From: Nocardioides sp.
Lineage (GTDB): Bacteria; Actinomycetota; Actinomycetes; Propionibacteriales; Nocardioidaceae
DNA length: 64,000 bases
NCBI RefSeq assembly: GCF_030149505.1
Contig: NZ_JASBRN010000079.1
Span: 19,257-83,256 of the forward strand
Direction of reading: 5' to 3'
Each line of letters starts with the position of its first letter. Positions within the stretch are counted from its first letter, which is position 1. Made by a program: the position numbers and the translations under genes. Shown here piece after piece: positions 39,157-47,409 of the stretch. The notes beneath the pieces were generated by a model. The model worked only from the letters and a program-made list of their open reading frames with translations, searched no databases and was not told the origin of the DNA.

Positions 39157-39762
39157 TCACTCGGCCCGGCGCGTCTCCAGCACCCGGAACCCCTTCGCCG
39201 AGGCCAGCCGTGTCGTCGGCCACCCCTGCTCCCCGAGCCACCGCTGCAGCGAGTCGGCGCCCAGGTTCTTGCCGACGACCATGACCGCCCGCCCGTCGGG
39301 GGCCAGGCGCGGCAGCCAGGCGAGCAGCAGCTCGTGCAGCGCCGCCTTGCCGATCCGGATGGGCGGGTTGGACCAGATCTCGTCGTACGTCGCCGCGGGG
39401 TCCACGTCGGCAGGCACCGCCGCGACGTACCTCGCGGTGACCCCGAGCGCGGCGGCGTTCTCCCGGGCCAGCAGCACGGCCCGCTCGTTGACGTCGACCG
39501 CGGTGACGCTCACCTCCGGGGAGGCGAGCGCCGCGGCCAGCCCGATGACGCCGTAGCCGCAGCCCAGGTCCAGCACGCGACCAGAGGCGGGTGGCTCGGT
39601 CTCGCGGAAGAGCACGGCGGTGCCGGAGTCGAGCCGACCACGGGCGAAGACCCCCGACCCTGTGTCCAGCCGGAGGTCGACACCCCACACCGACACCTCG
39701 ACCGGCTCGCGCAGGAAGGGCACCGACGGGTCGGCGGTGAAGTAGTGCTCGTCCTCGCTCAC
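39157..39762 (-). CDS. Class I SAM methyltransferase, RsmC-like
   Basis: About 201 residues. SAM-binding motif [12 protein letters not shown]; motif post [22 protein letters not shown]; and [16 protein letters not shown], the NPP(F/Y)-type motif of N-methyltransferases acting on RNA bases such as RsmC. It has only a single domain, whereas RsmC has two. The GTG start overlaps the truA stop as GTGA, so the pair is coupled, supporting a role in RNA modification. Exact target unknown. Confidence 0.88.
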   Translation of the reverse strand: MSEDEHYFTADPSVPFLREPVEVSVWGVDLRLDTGSGVFARGRLDSGTAVLFRETEPPASGRVLDLGCGYGVIGLAAALASPEVSVTAVDVNERAVLLARENAAALGVTARYVAAVPADVDPAATYDEIWSNPPIRIGKAALHELLLAWLPRLAPDGRAVMVVGKNLGADSLQRWLGEQGWPTTRLASAKGFRVLETRRAE

Positions 39763-40634
39763 GCGTCCTCCTCCGCGGCTGGGGCGACGGGCGCCCTGCG
39801 AGCCCGGGTCTGCTCGGCCCGCGCGGCCAGCTCCTCGTCGTCGGGGTAGGCGACCTCCTCCAGCGTCAGCCCGTGCGCCGGCGCGACGGTGACCTCGGGG
39901 GACCGGCTCGCGGAGGCGAGCACCGCGGCCGGCCAGCCGACCGGGCGCCGACCCTCCCCCACGGCGAGCAGGCAGCCGACGAGCGCGCGCACCATCGAGT
40001 GGCAGAAGGCGTCCGCGCGCACGGTCGCCTCGAGCACGCCGTCGGGGCGGCGGGTCCACGACAGGTCGAGCAGGGTCCGCACGGTGGTCGCGCCCTCGCG
40101 CTGCTTGCAGAACGCCGCGAAGTCGTGCAGCCCCACCAGCGGCGCGGATGCCTCGGCGAGCGCGTCGAGCGACAGCGGGCGCGACCACGCCAGCACGTGC
40201 GAGCGGGTCAGCGGGTCCACGGAACCGGGACGGTCGGCGACCCGGTAGGCGTAGCGCCGCCAGGTCGCCGAGAACCGTGCGTCGAAGCCCGCGGGCGCCT
40301 CGACGACCCGGCGCACCACGACGTCGGCCGGGAGGATGCCGGCCAGTCGGCGCTGCAGCGCCTCGAGCGGGGGCTCCGGCGAGCGGCCGGCGGAGGCAGC
40401 CAGCTCCTCGGCGGTCGTGTCGACGTGCAGCACCTGGCCGCGCGCGTGCACCCCGGTGTCGGTGCGACCCGCGCAGACGACGGGCACTCGCAGCAGCTCG
40501 CCCGTCGGCGTACGACGGCGCAGCGCGACCGCCAGCGCCTGCTCCACCTCGCCCTGGACCGTCCGCAGCCCCGGCTGGGCAGCCCACCCGTGGAAGCCGG
40601 AGCCGTCGTAGGCGAGGTCGATCCGCAGCCGCAC
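39759..40634 (-). CDS. truA: tRNA pseudouridine(38-40) synthase
   Basis: 291 residues. N-terminal [20 protein letters not shown] and the catalytic Asp in [15 protein letters not shown] identify TruA. A-FCKQREG and [13 protein letters not shown] occur later, as expected. GTG 40634 has GGAGG 8 bases upstream. In many actinobacteria truA links rplQ to rplM-rpsI; here unrelated genes separate it from both, 2.7 kb from rplQ and 17.6 kb from rplM. Confidence 0.96.
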   Translation of the reverse strand: MRLRIDLAYDGSGFHGWAAQPGLRTVQGEVEQALAVALRRRTPTGELLRVPVVCAGRTDTGVHARGQVLHVDTTAEELAASAGRSPEPPLEALQRRLAGILPADVVVRRVVEAPAGFDARFSATWRRYAYRVADRPGSVDPLTRSHVLAWSRPLSLDALAEASAPLVGLHDFAAFCKQREGATTVRTLLDLSWTRRPDGVLEATVRADAFCHSMVRALVGCLLAVGEGRRPVGWPAAVLASASRSPEVTVAPAHGLTLEEVAYPDDEELAARAEQTRARRAPVAPAAEEDA

Positions 40635-40709
40635 CGGCCCATCCTCCCGTGCCGGGCGACCCACGGACAATTCACCTGCGCGTGACACCGCAGGCGGGGT
40701 CGCAGGGGC

Positions 40710-41606
40710 TCAGAGCTCGTGGCGGTACGGCGGGTCCGCACCGGGCCGAGACACCGTCACCGCGGCCGCGCGGCCGGCGTGTGCCAGCAGGTCCTGGACG
40801 ACCGACTCGGCCGGCGCCTCCACGCGTCCACCCAGCAGGCCGTGCGTCCAGAGCCCGTCGACCAGCGCCGCGGCGAAGGTGTCCCCCGCGCCGATCGTGT
40901 CGGCGACCGTGACCGGCCGTGCGTCCACGCTGATCCGACGGCCCGTCTCCACCCAGGTCGCACCCGCACCACCGCGCGTCACCACGACCGCGCGAGGCCC
41001 CAGGCCGGCCAGCCGGTCGGCCGCGGCGTCGACGCCCAGGTCGGGCCACAGCACCTCGAGGTCCTCGTCGCTGACCTTGACGACGTCGGCCAGCGCGACG
41101 AGCGCCTCCACCGTGGCGACGACGTCCGCACCGGTGCCCGTGATCGAGGGCCGGGCGTTGACGTCGTAGGTCACCGTCGCCCGCGGCCGCAGCCGCTCCA
41201 CCAGGTCCCGGACGGCCTCCGCCCCCGGCGCGAGCACCGCGCCCAGCGAGCACACGTGCACGGCCTGCGGCGCCGGTTCGTCGGGGACCGGTCCCAGGCG
41301 CCAGTCAACGTCGAACTCGTAGGACGCCGCGCCGTCCGGGCCGATCGTCGCCACCGCCGAGGAGCTGCGCACCACGACGTGCGGGTCCGCGGCGAGCGCC
41401 ACCCCGGCGCGCGCCAGGTGGTCGGCCAGCACCGCGCCGCGCTCGTCGTCGGCGTACGCCGTTGCGAACCGCACCCGCCGCCCCAGCCTCGCCAGCGCCA
41501 CCGCCACGTTGGCCGCGCTGCCGCCGGCCCGCTCCACGACCGTGCCGTCGGCGGCGTGCACCACGTCGACGAGCGCTTCACCGACCACCAGCACGTCCGG
41601 TTCCAT
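40710..41606 (-). CDS. PfkB-family carbohydrate kinase
   Basis: 298 residues, ribokinase/fructokinase fold. N-terminal signature GGSAANVAVALARLGRRV, and C-terminal signature DTIGAGDTFAAALVDGL with the catalytic Asp. KVSDEDLEVLW matches the family. Likely a fructokinase or other sugar kinase; specificity cannot be told. ATG 41606 is preceded by TAGACA 7 bases upstream, a weak -10. The gene is divergent from gntR across 189 bases that contain palindromic repeat copy D. Confidence 0.9.
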   Translation of the reverse strand: MEPDVLVVGEALVDVVHAADGTVVERAGGSAANVAVALARLGRRVRFATAYADDERGAVLADHLARAGVALAADPHVVVRSSSAVATIGPDGAASYEFDVDWRLGPVPDEPAPQAVHVCSLGAVLAPGAEAVRDLVERLRPRATVTYDVNARPSITGTGADVVATVEALVALADVVKVSDEDLEVLWPDLGVDAAADRLAGLGPRAVVVTRGGAGATWVETGRRISVDARPVTVADTIGAGDTFAAALVDGLWTHGLLGGRVEAPAESVVQDLLAHAGRAAAVTVSRPGADPPYRHEL

Positions 41607-41641
41607 GGCGGGTTGTCTAGCACGTCGGGCCCCCTCCCGTG

Positions 41642-41760
41642 GTCGAGGTGCGTCCTGTGGCCGGGGTCGAGGCCTGCGTCGAGGTCCCGGCACGCGCCCC
41701 ACCGCGTCCCTGCACCTCGACCTGCACCTCGACCCGCACCTCGACCCGCACCTCGACCCG
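41642..41760. repeat. Palindromic 12-bp-unit repeat element, copy D
   Basis: Left units GTCGAGG at 41642, a degenerate one at 41654, then 41666 and 41678. The core (about 41691-41707) contains ACGCG CCCCAC CGCGT. Right units are CCTCGAC at 41715, 41727, 41739 and 41751. All units are spaced 12 bases. Occupies most of the divergent promoter region between the PfkB kinase and gntR. Confidence 0.85.
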
Positions 41761-41782
41761 TGGCCAGCCGGACCCCATGGCC

Positions 41783-41788
41783 TACCGT
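41783..41788 (+). promoter_or_regulatory. -10-like TACCGT, 7 bases before gntR GTG
   Basis: TACCGT ends 7 bases before GTG 41796 with no ribosome-binding site. Same arrangement as for the amidase at 542. Confidence 0.4.
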
Positions 41789-41795
41789 GCCGCGG

Positions 41796-42155
41796 GTGAC
41801 GATCCACCCCCTCGACCCCGGCTCCGCCGACCCGCCGTTCGAGCAGCTCCGCCGCCAGGTGGCGTCCCGTGCCGCGTCGGGCGACCTGGCCGCCGGCACC
41901 CGGCTGCCGACGGTCCGGGCGCTGGCCGAGCAGCTCGGCGTGGCTGCGGGCACCGTCGCCCGGGCCTACAAGGAGCTGGAGGCCGACGGCGTGCTCGTCA
42001 CCGAGGGCCGCCGCGGCACGTTCGTCCGCAGCAGCGGGGCCGCGACCAGCGGCGACGCCCGCGCCGCGGCCACGACGTACGCCGCCGAGGCCCGGCGGCT
42101 CGGGCTCGGCCTCGACGAGGCGACCCGGCTGCTGGAGGAGGCCTGGCGCCGGTGA
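41796..42155 (+). CDS. Short GntR-family transcriptional regulator (YhcF-like)
   Basis: 119 residues, mostly a winged helix-turn-helix: PPFEQLRRQVASRAASGDLAAG, then LPTVRALAEQLGVAAGTVARAY, then ELEADGVLVTEGRRGTFV. A short C-terminal helical tail replaces an effector domain, as in YhcF-type GntR proteins. Its stop overlaps the start of the downstream reductase gene (GTGA), so it may control that gene or the divergent sugar kinase. Leaderless start suggested by TACCGT. Confidence 0.9.
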   Translation: MTIHPLDPGSADPPFEQLRRQVASRAASGDLAAGTRLPTVRALAEQLGVAAGTVARAYKELEADGVLVTEGRRGTFVRSSGAATSGDARAAATTYAAEARRLGLGLDEATRLLEEAWRR

Positions 42156-43111
42156 GGTACGTCGTGGTCGGGGCCGGGGCTGTCGGTGGCGCCACCGCGG
42201 CGCTGCTCCACGAGGCAGGTCGCGACGTGCAGCTCGTCGCCCGCGGGAGGACCCTGGCCGCCTTGCGGACCGCCGGTCTCGACCTCGCGGTGGGCGATCG
42301 CACCCGCGCCGTCCCGGTGCCCACGCTGGCCGGGCTGCACGAGGCGACCTGGGACCGGCAGAGCGTCCTGGTCCTCGCGGTGAAGTCCCAGCACACCCCC
42401 GACGTGCTCCCTGCCCTGGCGGACGTCCCTGCGCACGTCCCCGTGCTGTGCCTGCAGAACTCCGTGGCCAACGAGCGGCTGCTGCTCGAGCACCGCGACC
42501 CGGCCACCGTCCACGGGGTGGTCGTGATGATGCCGGCCAGCAGCCTGCGCCCGGGCTCGGTGGTGGTGCACTCCCTCGGGCTCCCCGGCCTGCTCGACCC
42601 CGGTCTGGCCACCGGTGGCACCGACCACGTCGACCACGCGGTCGCCGCGGACCTCGTCGCCGCGGGGTTCGACTCGGTGCCGCGCCAGGACGTCATGGCC
42701 TGGAAGCGCCGCAAGCTGCTGCTCAACCTCGGCAACGCGGTCGACGCGGCCTACCGGGAGGGCCCCGAGGCCGACGAGCTCGTCGACCGGGTGCGACGCG
42801 AGGGCGTCGCCGTCTTCGCAGCCGCCGGACTCCCCGTGGTCAGCGAGGAGGAGGACCGGGTCCGCCGTGGCGAGCTGTTGCGCCCCCTGGTCCGACGCGA
42901 CGAGGCCGGGAGCTCGACCTGGCAGAGCCTCGAGCGCGGCACGGGCGACACCGAGGCGGACCTCCTGAACGGCGAGGTCGTCCGCCTCGGCGCGAGGTAC
43001 GCCGTCGACACCCCCGCCAACGCCGCCGTGCTCAGCGACGTGGAGGCCCTGGCCGCGAGGCGCAGGCGGCCACGCTCCCTGGACGCCTCGACGGTCCTGG
43101 CCCGGCTCTGA
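42152..43111 (+). CDS. 2-dehydropantoate 2-reductase-like oxidoreductase
   Basis: 319 residues of the ApbA/PanE family. N-terminal Rossmann motif VVVGAGAVGGATAALL; LAVKSQHTPDVL; LQNSVANERLL; and WKRRKLLLNLGNAVDA, with the catalytic-type Lys. It may reduce ketopantoate, but many paralogues act on other 2-oxo acids and no pan genes are nearby, so panE is not assigned. Coupled to gntR by a 4-base overlap; followed by a 7-bp hairpin. Confidence 0.88.
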   Translation: MRYVVVGAGAVGGATAALLHEAGRDVQLVARGRTLAALRTAGLDLAVGDRTRAVPVPTLAGLHEATWDRQSVLVLAVKSQHTPDVLPALADVPAHVPVLCLQNSVANERLLLEHRDPATVHGVVVMMPASSLRPGSVVVHSLGLPGLLDPGLATGGTDHVDHAVAADLVAAGFDSVPRQDVMAWKRRKLLLNLGNAVDAAYREGPEADELVDRVRREGVAVFAAAGLPVVSEEEDRVRRGELLRPLVRRDEAGSSTWQSLERGTGDTEADLLNGEVVRLGARYAVDTPANAAVLSDVEALAARRRRPRSLDASTVLARL

Positions 43112-43128
43112 GCCGCCCCTCGCGAGGT

Positions 43129-43145
43129 GTGCCCCTGTGGGGCAC
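43129..43145 (+). terminator. Hairpin after the reductase gene
   Basis: GTGCCCC and GGGGCAC with a 3-base loop, 18 bases after the stop. Candidate terminator. Confidence 0.5.
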
Positions 43146-43150
43146 GGTGC

Positions 43151-43318
43151 TCAGCCGCGCTTGAGCCAGAAGGTGTCGCCCTCGACGGCGTGCTCGACCT
43201 GCTCGTACCCGGCACGCTCGGTCAGCACACCCTCCACCGAGAACCGGCCCGCACGGACCGACGCCCGGCACAGGGTGACCTCGGTGCGGCCCGCACCTGC
43301 CCGACGAACGCCCCACAC
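43151..43318 (-). CDS. Small reading frame or gene remnant
   Basis: 55 codons from GTG 43318 to TGA 43151. The translation (TEVTLCRASVRAGRFSVEGV, then GYEQVEHAVEGDTFWLKRG) has a protein-like pattern with normal codon use. There is no ribosome-binding site and the start lies 6 bases past the rplQ terminator. It may be the 3' end of a decayed gene or a small protein. No family recognised. Confidence 0.35.
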   Translation of the reverse strand: MWGVRRAGAGRTEVTLCRASVRAGRFSVEGVLTERAGYEQVEHAVEGDTFWLKRG

Positions 43319-43323
43319 GACGA

Positions 43324-43353
43324 ACGCCCCGCCCGGTGACCCGGGCGGGGCGT
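43324..43353. terminator. Strong 13-bp terminator after rplQ
   Basis: ACGCCCCGCCCGG-type arms at 43324-43336 and 43341-43353 with a 4-base loop, 22 bases beyond the rplQ stop. Expected end of the alpha-operon transcript; it can also block read-through from the reductase side. Confidence 0.8.
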
Positions 43354-43375
43354 CGTGCGGTGGTGCAGGGGTCGA

Positions 43376-43930
43376 TCAGGCCTTGTCGGCGTCCTCGGCC
43401 GGAGCCTCGGTCTCCTCCGCGGCGGCCTCGGGGGCCTCGGTCTCCTCGGCAGCAGCCTCGGGCGCCTCGGTCTCCTCGGCGGGGGCCTCGACCTCGGTCT
43501 CCTCGGCAGCCGGCTCCTCGACGGGGGCGGCCGGGGCGGGCGTGGTCTTCACACGGGCCGGCTTCGGGTCGTAGGCCTCGGTCACGAGCTCGATGACGGC
43601 CATGGGGGCGTTGTCGCCCTTGCGGGGGCCGAGCTTGGTGATCCGGGTGTAGCCACCGGGACGCTCCGAGAAGGTCGGGGCGATCTCGGTGAAGAGGACG
43701 TGCACGACGCCCTTGTCACGGATGGTCTTGAGGACCTCGCGACGCTGGTGCAGGTCGCCCTTCTTGGCCTTGGTGATCAGCTTCTCCGCCAGCGGGCGCA
43801 GCGCACGGGCACGCGACTCGGTGGTGGTGATGCGACCGTGCTCGAAGAGCTGGGTGGCCAGGTTGGACAGGATCAGCCTCTGGTGGGCGGGGCTACCGCC
43901 GAGGCGGGGACCCTTGGTGGGCTTGGGCAT
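43376..43930 (-). CDS. rplQ: Ribosomal protein L17
   Basis: 50S protein L17, 184 residues. Conserved domain 1-~120: [60 protein letters not shown] long acidic C-terminal tail with three imperfect repeats of [10 protein letters not shown] follows; such tails are common in actinobacteria. Last gene of the rpsM-rpsK-rpsD-rpoA-rplQ group, ended by a strong hairpin. truA does not follow directly. Confidence 0.98.
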   Translation of the reverse strand: MPKPTKGPRLGGSPAHQRLILSNLATQLFEHGRITTTESRARALRPLAEKLITKAKKGDLHQRREVLKTIRDKGVVHVLFTEIAPTFSERPGGYTRITKLGPRKGDNAPMAVIELVTEAYDPKPARVKTTPAPAAPVEEPAAEETEVEAPAEETEAPEAAAEETEAPEAAAEETEAPAEDADKA

Positions 43931-44002
43931 GTCTCTCTCGATTCTCCCCGGCCGTACCAGGTACCGGAGTAGATGTTCCTTCTAGTGGGTTGAGCGGTGC
44001 GC

Positions 44003-45019
44003 TCAGTACTGCTCGTCCTCGACGAAGGCGTCGTCCTCGTCGTCGGAGTACGCCGCCAGGGCGGCGTGCGGGTCGAAGCCGGGCGCGCTGTCCTTGAGGG
44101 ACAGACCCATCTCGACCAGCTTGGCCTTGACCTCGTCGATCGACTTCGCACCGAAGTTGCGGATGTCGAGCAGGTCCTGCTCCGAGCGACCGATGAGCTC
44201 ACCCACGGTGTGGATGCCCTCGCGCTTGAGGCAGTTGTAGGACCGGACGGTCAGCTGCAGGTCCTCGACCGGGAGGGCGAGGTCGGCGGCGAGCTGCTCG
44301 TCGACGGGCGAGGGGCCGATGTCGATGCCCTCGGCCTCGACGTTGAGCTCACGGGCCAGGCCGAAGAGCTCGACGAGGGTCTTGCCCGCCGAGGCGAGCG
44401 CGTCGCGGGGACGGATCGAGGGCTTGGTCTCGACGTCGATCACCAGCTTGTCGAAGTCGGTGCGCTGCTCGACTCGGGTGGCCTCGACCTTGTAGGTCAC
44501 CTTCAGCACGGGGCTGTAGATCGAGTCGACCGGCATCCGGCCGATCTCGTTGTCGGCACCCTTGTTCTGGACGGCCGAGACGTAGCCGCGGCCGCGCTCG
44601 ACGACCAGCTCCATCTCCAGCTTGCCCTTGTCGGACAGGGTGGCGATCTTCAGGTCGGGGTTGTGCACCTCGACGCCGGCCGGGGGCGCGATGTCGGCGG
44701 CCGTGACGTCACCGGCACCGGACTTGCGCAGGTACATCGTGACCGGCTCGTCGTGCTCGGAGGAGACGACGAGGGCCTTGAGGTTGAGGATGATCTCGGT
44801 GACGTCCTCCTTCACGCCCTCCACCGTGGAGAACTCGTGCAGGACGTTGTCGATCTTGATGCTCGTGACGGAGGCACCGGGGATCGAGCTGAGCAGGGTG
44901 CGACGCAGCGAGTTGCCGAGGGTGTAGCCGAAGCCGGGCTCCAGGGGCTCGATGACGAACCGCGAGCGGAACTCGTCGACGGTCTCTTCCGACAGGGTGG
45001 GGCGCTGTGCGATGAGCAC
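44003..45019 (-). CDS. rpoA: RNA polymerase alpha subunit
   Basis: 338 residues. N-terminal assembly domain: [20 protein letters not shown] and [20 protein letters not shown]-terminal promoter and activator-binding domain from about 250: [31 protein letters not shown]. An acidic tail ends [13 protein letters not shown]. 128 bases separate it from rpsD, containing a long hairpin. Confidence 0.99.
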   Translation of the reverse strand: MLIAQRPTLSEETVDEFRSRFVIEPLEPGFGYTLGNSLRRTLLSSIPGASVTSIKIDNVLHEFSTVEGVKEDVTEIILNLKALVVSSEHDEPVTMYLRKSGAGDVTAADIAPPAGVEVHNPDLKIATLSDKGKLEMELVVERGRGYVSAVQNKGADNEIGRMPVDSIYSPVLKVTYKVEATRVEQRTDFDKLVIDVETKPSIRPRDALASAGKTLVELFGLARELNVEAEGIDIGPSPVDEQLAADLALPVEDLQLTVRSYNCLKREGIHTVGELIGRSEQDLLDIRNFGAKSIDEVKAKLVEMGLSLKDSAPGFDPHAALAAYSDDEDDAFVEDEQY

Positions 45020-45099
45020 TTGTTCTTTCCTTTCCGGGTCCGACCGCTATTTGACGGGCCCGAACTGCGAGGTGGAAGGAAGGTGGAGCAGGGCGGTGC

Positions 45100-45150
45100 T
45101 GATCTCGGTGCCGCCCCGGAGGTGGATCCGGAGCGGCACCGACGAGATCA
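45100..45150 (-). terminator. Long hairpin at the rpsD stop, before rpoA
   Basis: Arms 45100-45114 and 45133-45150 pair over 15 bases with a 3-base bulge, with further CCGGA/TCCGG pairing inside. It includes the rpsD stop codon. It could attenuate or process the transcript between rpsD and rpoA, changing the r-protein to polymerase ratio. Confidence 0.5.
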
Positions 45151-45756
45151 CTTCTTGGAGTAGAACTCCACGATCAGCTGCTCCTGGACCGGGATGTCGA
45201 TCTGGGCACGGATCGGGAGCTGGTGCACGAGGATGCGCATCCGGTTCGGCAGGACCTGCAGCCAGGCCGGCACGATCCGCTCGCCGTGGGTCTCGCGAGC
45301 CACGATGAACGGGGTCATCTCCAGGGACTTCTCGCGCACGTCGATGATGTCGTGGGCCGAGACCTGGTACGACGGGATGTCGACCTTCTTGCCGTTGACC
45401 AGGAAGTGGCCGTGGTTGACCAGCTGGCGGGCGTGGCGGCGGGTGCGGGCGAAGCCGGCCCGGTAGACCACGTTGTCGAGGCGGCACTCGAGCAGCTGGA
45501 GCAGGTTGTCACCCGTCTTGCCGCTGCGGCGCGAGGCCTCGGCGTAGTAGTTGTAGAACTGCTTCTCCATCACGCCGTAGGTGAAGCGGGCCTTCTGCTT
45601 CTCCTGCAGCTGCGAGCGGTACTCGCTCTCCTTCACGCGCGCACGGCCGTGCTGGCCGGGGGCGTAGGGACGACGCTCGAACGCAGCGTCGCCGCCGACG
45701 AGGTCCACGCCGAGGCGGCGGGACTTGCGGGTCATGGGGCCGGTGTAACGGGCCAT
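45148..45756 (-). CDS. rpsD: Ribosomal protein S4
   Basis: 30S assembly protein S4, 202 residues. N-terminal MARYTGPMTRKSRRLGVDL, S4 RNA-binding domain LDNVVYRAGFARTRRHARQL, VNHGHFLVNGKKVDIPSY. It lacks the zinc-binding cysteines of the C+ type. In bacteria S4 often represses its own alpha operon; no S4-binding pseudoknot could be identified by eye here. Followed by rpoA. Confidence 0.98.
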   Translation of the reverse strand: MARYTGPMTRKSRRLGVDLVGGDAAFERRPYAPGQHGRARVKESEYRSQLQEKQKARFTYGVMEKQFYNYYAEASRRSGKTGDNLLQLLECRLDNVVYRAGFARTRRHARQLVNHGHFLVNGKKVDIPSYQVSAHDIIDVREKSLEMTPFIVARETHGERIVPAWLQVLPNRMRILVHQLPIRAQIDIPVQEQLIVEFYSKK

Positions 45757-45788
45757 CTCTCAAGTTCTCCTGTTCGCTTCGGTGCGCG

Positions 45789-46196
45789 TCAGACGCGGCG
45801 GCGCTTGGGCGGGCGGCAGCCGTTGTGCGGCGTGGGGGTGACGTCCTGGATGGTGCCGACCTCGAGGCCGATGGCACCCAGGGAGCGGATCGCGGTCTCA
45901 CGACCGGAGCCGGGGCCCTTGACGAAGACGTCGATCTTCTTCATGCCGTGCTCCATCGCGCGACGCCCAGCGGCCTCGGCGGCCATCTGCGCGGCGAACG
46001 GGGTGGACTTGCGGGAGCCCTTGAAGCCGACGGTGCCGGCGGACGCCCACGAGATCACCGCACCGGTCGGGTCGGTGATCGTGACGATGGTGTTGTTGAA
46101 CGTGCTCTTGATGTGGGCTTCGCCCTGAGCGATGTTCTTCTTCTCCTTGCGGCGCACCTTCTTGGCGCCAGCCGCGGTGCGGCTCTTGGGAGGCAT
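45789..46196 (-). CDS. rpsK: Ribosomal protein S11
   Basis: 30S platform protein S11, 135 residues. [54 protein letters not shown] and the C-terminal [16 protein letters not shown] are diagnostic. It lies 71 bases after rpsM and 32 bases before rpsD. Confidence 0.99.
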   Translation of the reverse strand: MPPKSRTAAGAKKVRRKEKKNIAQGEAHIKSTFNNTIVTITDPTGAVISWASAGTVGFKGSRKSTPFAAQMAAEAAGRRAMEHGMKKIDVFVKGPGSGRETAIRSLGAIGLEVGTIQDVTPTPHNGCRPPKRRRV

Positions 46197-46267
46197 GCGT
46201 TTCTCCTGAGGTCTCTGGTCGAGTCTGATCGGAAGTCAGCGGGGCGCTCGGCTCGAGGGAGCCGGCG

Positions 46268-46642
46268 TCACTTCGCCTTCTTCTTGCCGGCAACCGTGCG
46301 CTTGGGGCCCTTGCGGGTGCGCGCGTTGGTCTTGGTCCGCTGGCCGCGCACGGGCAGACCCATGCGGTGGCGGCGGCCCTGGTAGCTGCCGATCTCGATC
46401 TTGCGGCGGATGTCGGCCTGGACCTCGCGACGGAGGTCACCCTCGATCTTGTAGGAGGCCTCGATCGCGTCGCGGAGCTTGACCAGCTCCTCGTCGCCGA
46501 GGGCGTGCACCCGGGTGTTGGGGTCCACGCCGGTCTCGGCGAGCAGCTTCTGGGCGGTGGTACGGCCGATGCCGTAGATGTAGGTGAGTGCGATCTCGAT
46601 GCGCTTGTCGCGCGGGAGGTCGACACCGACGAGGCGTGCCAT
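46268..46642 (-). CDS. rpsM: Ribosomal protein S13
   Basis: 30S head protein S13, 124 residues. [32 protein letters not shown]2TH-like helix, [20 protein letters not shown], and the basic tail VAGKKKAK that approaches P-site tRNA. A 171-base gap separates it from rpmJ and contains a small hairpin, so it may have its own promoter. Confidence 0.99.
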   Translation of the reverse strand: MARLVGVDLPRDKRIEIALTYIYGIGRTTAQKLLAETGVDPNTRVHALGDEELVKLRDAIEASYKIEGDLRREVQADIRRKIEIGSYQGRRHRMGLPVRGQRTKTNARTRKGPKRTVAGKKKAK

Positions 46643-46813
46643 GTCGATGGCCTTTCAGTGGTACGCAGCGGTCTCGGTCGTGTCGCGTCCGGCTCTCACA
46701 CCGGCTCCGGCCGTCTGCTCCGGAGGTGGTTGACCGCCCCGGGGGGGCGGCTGAGCGATCACGTTGTAGGTGTGTTCAGTTGTGTGCTGCAGGAGCGGTG
46801 CTGGGCGGAGTGA
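46643..46813 (-). other. rpmJ-rpsM gap with small hairpin
   Basis: 171 bases with no gene. CCGCCCC (46734-46740) and GGGGCGG (46744-46750) form a 7-bp hairpin that could terminate infA-rpmJ transcripts. TACAAC at about 46764-46769 on the minus strand is a weak -10 candidate for rpsM. Neither is proven. Confidence 0.4.
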
Positions 46814-46927
46814 TCAGCCCTGGCGCTGCTTGTGCCGCGGGTTCTCGCAGATCACCATGACGCGGCCGTGGCGACGGATCACCTGGCACTTGTCGCAGAT
46901 CTTCTTGACGCTGGGCTTGACCTTCAT
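46814..46927 (-). CDS. rpmJ: Ribosomal protein L36, zinc type
   Basis: 50S protein L36, 37 residues, [20 protein letters not shown], ending NPRHKQRQG. Zinc ligands Cys11, Cys14, Cys27 and His32 are all present, so this is the zinc-containing form. Starts 23 bases after infA; too short for most ORF filters but certain. Confidence 0.98.
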   Translation of the reverse strand: MKVKPSVKKICDKCQVIRRHGRVMVICENPRHKQRQG

Positions 46928-46950
46928 GTGAGGCCCTTTCCGGTATCGGC

Positions 46951-47172
46951 TTACTTGTACCGGTAGACGATCCGACCCCGGGTGAGGTCGTACGGCGAGA
47001 GCTCCACCACCACACGGTCCTCGGGGAGGATCCGGATGTAGTGCTGGCGCATCTTGCCGCTGATGTGGGCGAGAACCTTGTGCCCGTTGCTCAGCTCGAC
47101 GCGGAACATGGCATTCGGCAGGGCCTCCACGACGGTGCCCTCGATCTCGATCACGCCTTCTTTCTTCGGCAT
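46951..47172 (-). CDS. infA: Translation initiation factor IF-1
   Basis: 73 residues, single OB-fold: [56 protein letters not shown] 47172 gives the standard N-terminus [12 protein letters not shown]; an in-frame GTG three codons upstream is less likely. GGAGG lies just upstream. infA and rpmJ are normally directly downstream of map; here two unrelated genes intervene. Confidence 0.98.
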   Translation of the reverse strand: MPKKEGVIEIEGTVVEALPNAMFRVELSNGHKVLAHISGKMRQHYIRILPEDRVVVELSPYDLTRGRIVYRYK

Positions 47173-47409
47173 GTCCTCCACAATCCGTTGTCGGTCGATC
47201 TACCTTGGTGCACCGCACGACGGGTGTCGCACGGGTGGCCCGCGAACCTCCCCCGCCAGGTCTGGGACCGAGCGCGGGTGGACCTCGTGCAGCCGTCCGG
47301 GCACCTCACCCGGCACGCGCTGGAAGCGCTCCGCGAGGAGCTCCTCCAGGTGCGTCCGGGCAGCCGCGAGGCACCACGAGACAGACCCACGTTGGGCCGA
47401 CGGGCGAGT

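Noticed and set aside
42152..43111. Naming the reductase panE
   Set aside because: The family is right, but paralogues with other substrates are common and no pantothenate genes flank it.
46643..46813. Confident promoter for rpsM
   Set aside because: A possible TACAAC -10 exists but no matching -35 could be placed, so only the gap is described.
47173..47409. Small minus-strand gene upstream of infA
   Set aside because: One frame ([20 protein letters not shown]) looks protein-like, but it has no start codon before this stretch, no ribosome-binding site and ends inside the likely infA promoter region.
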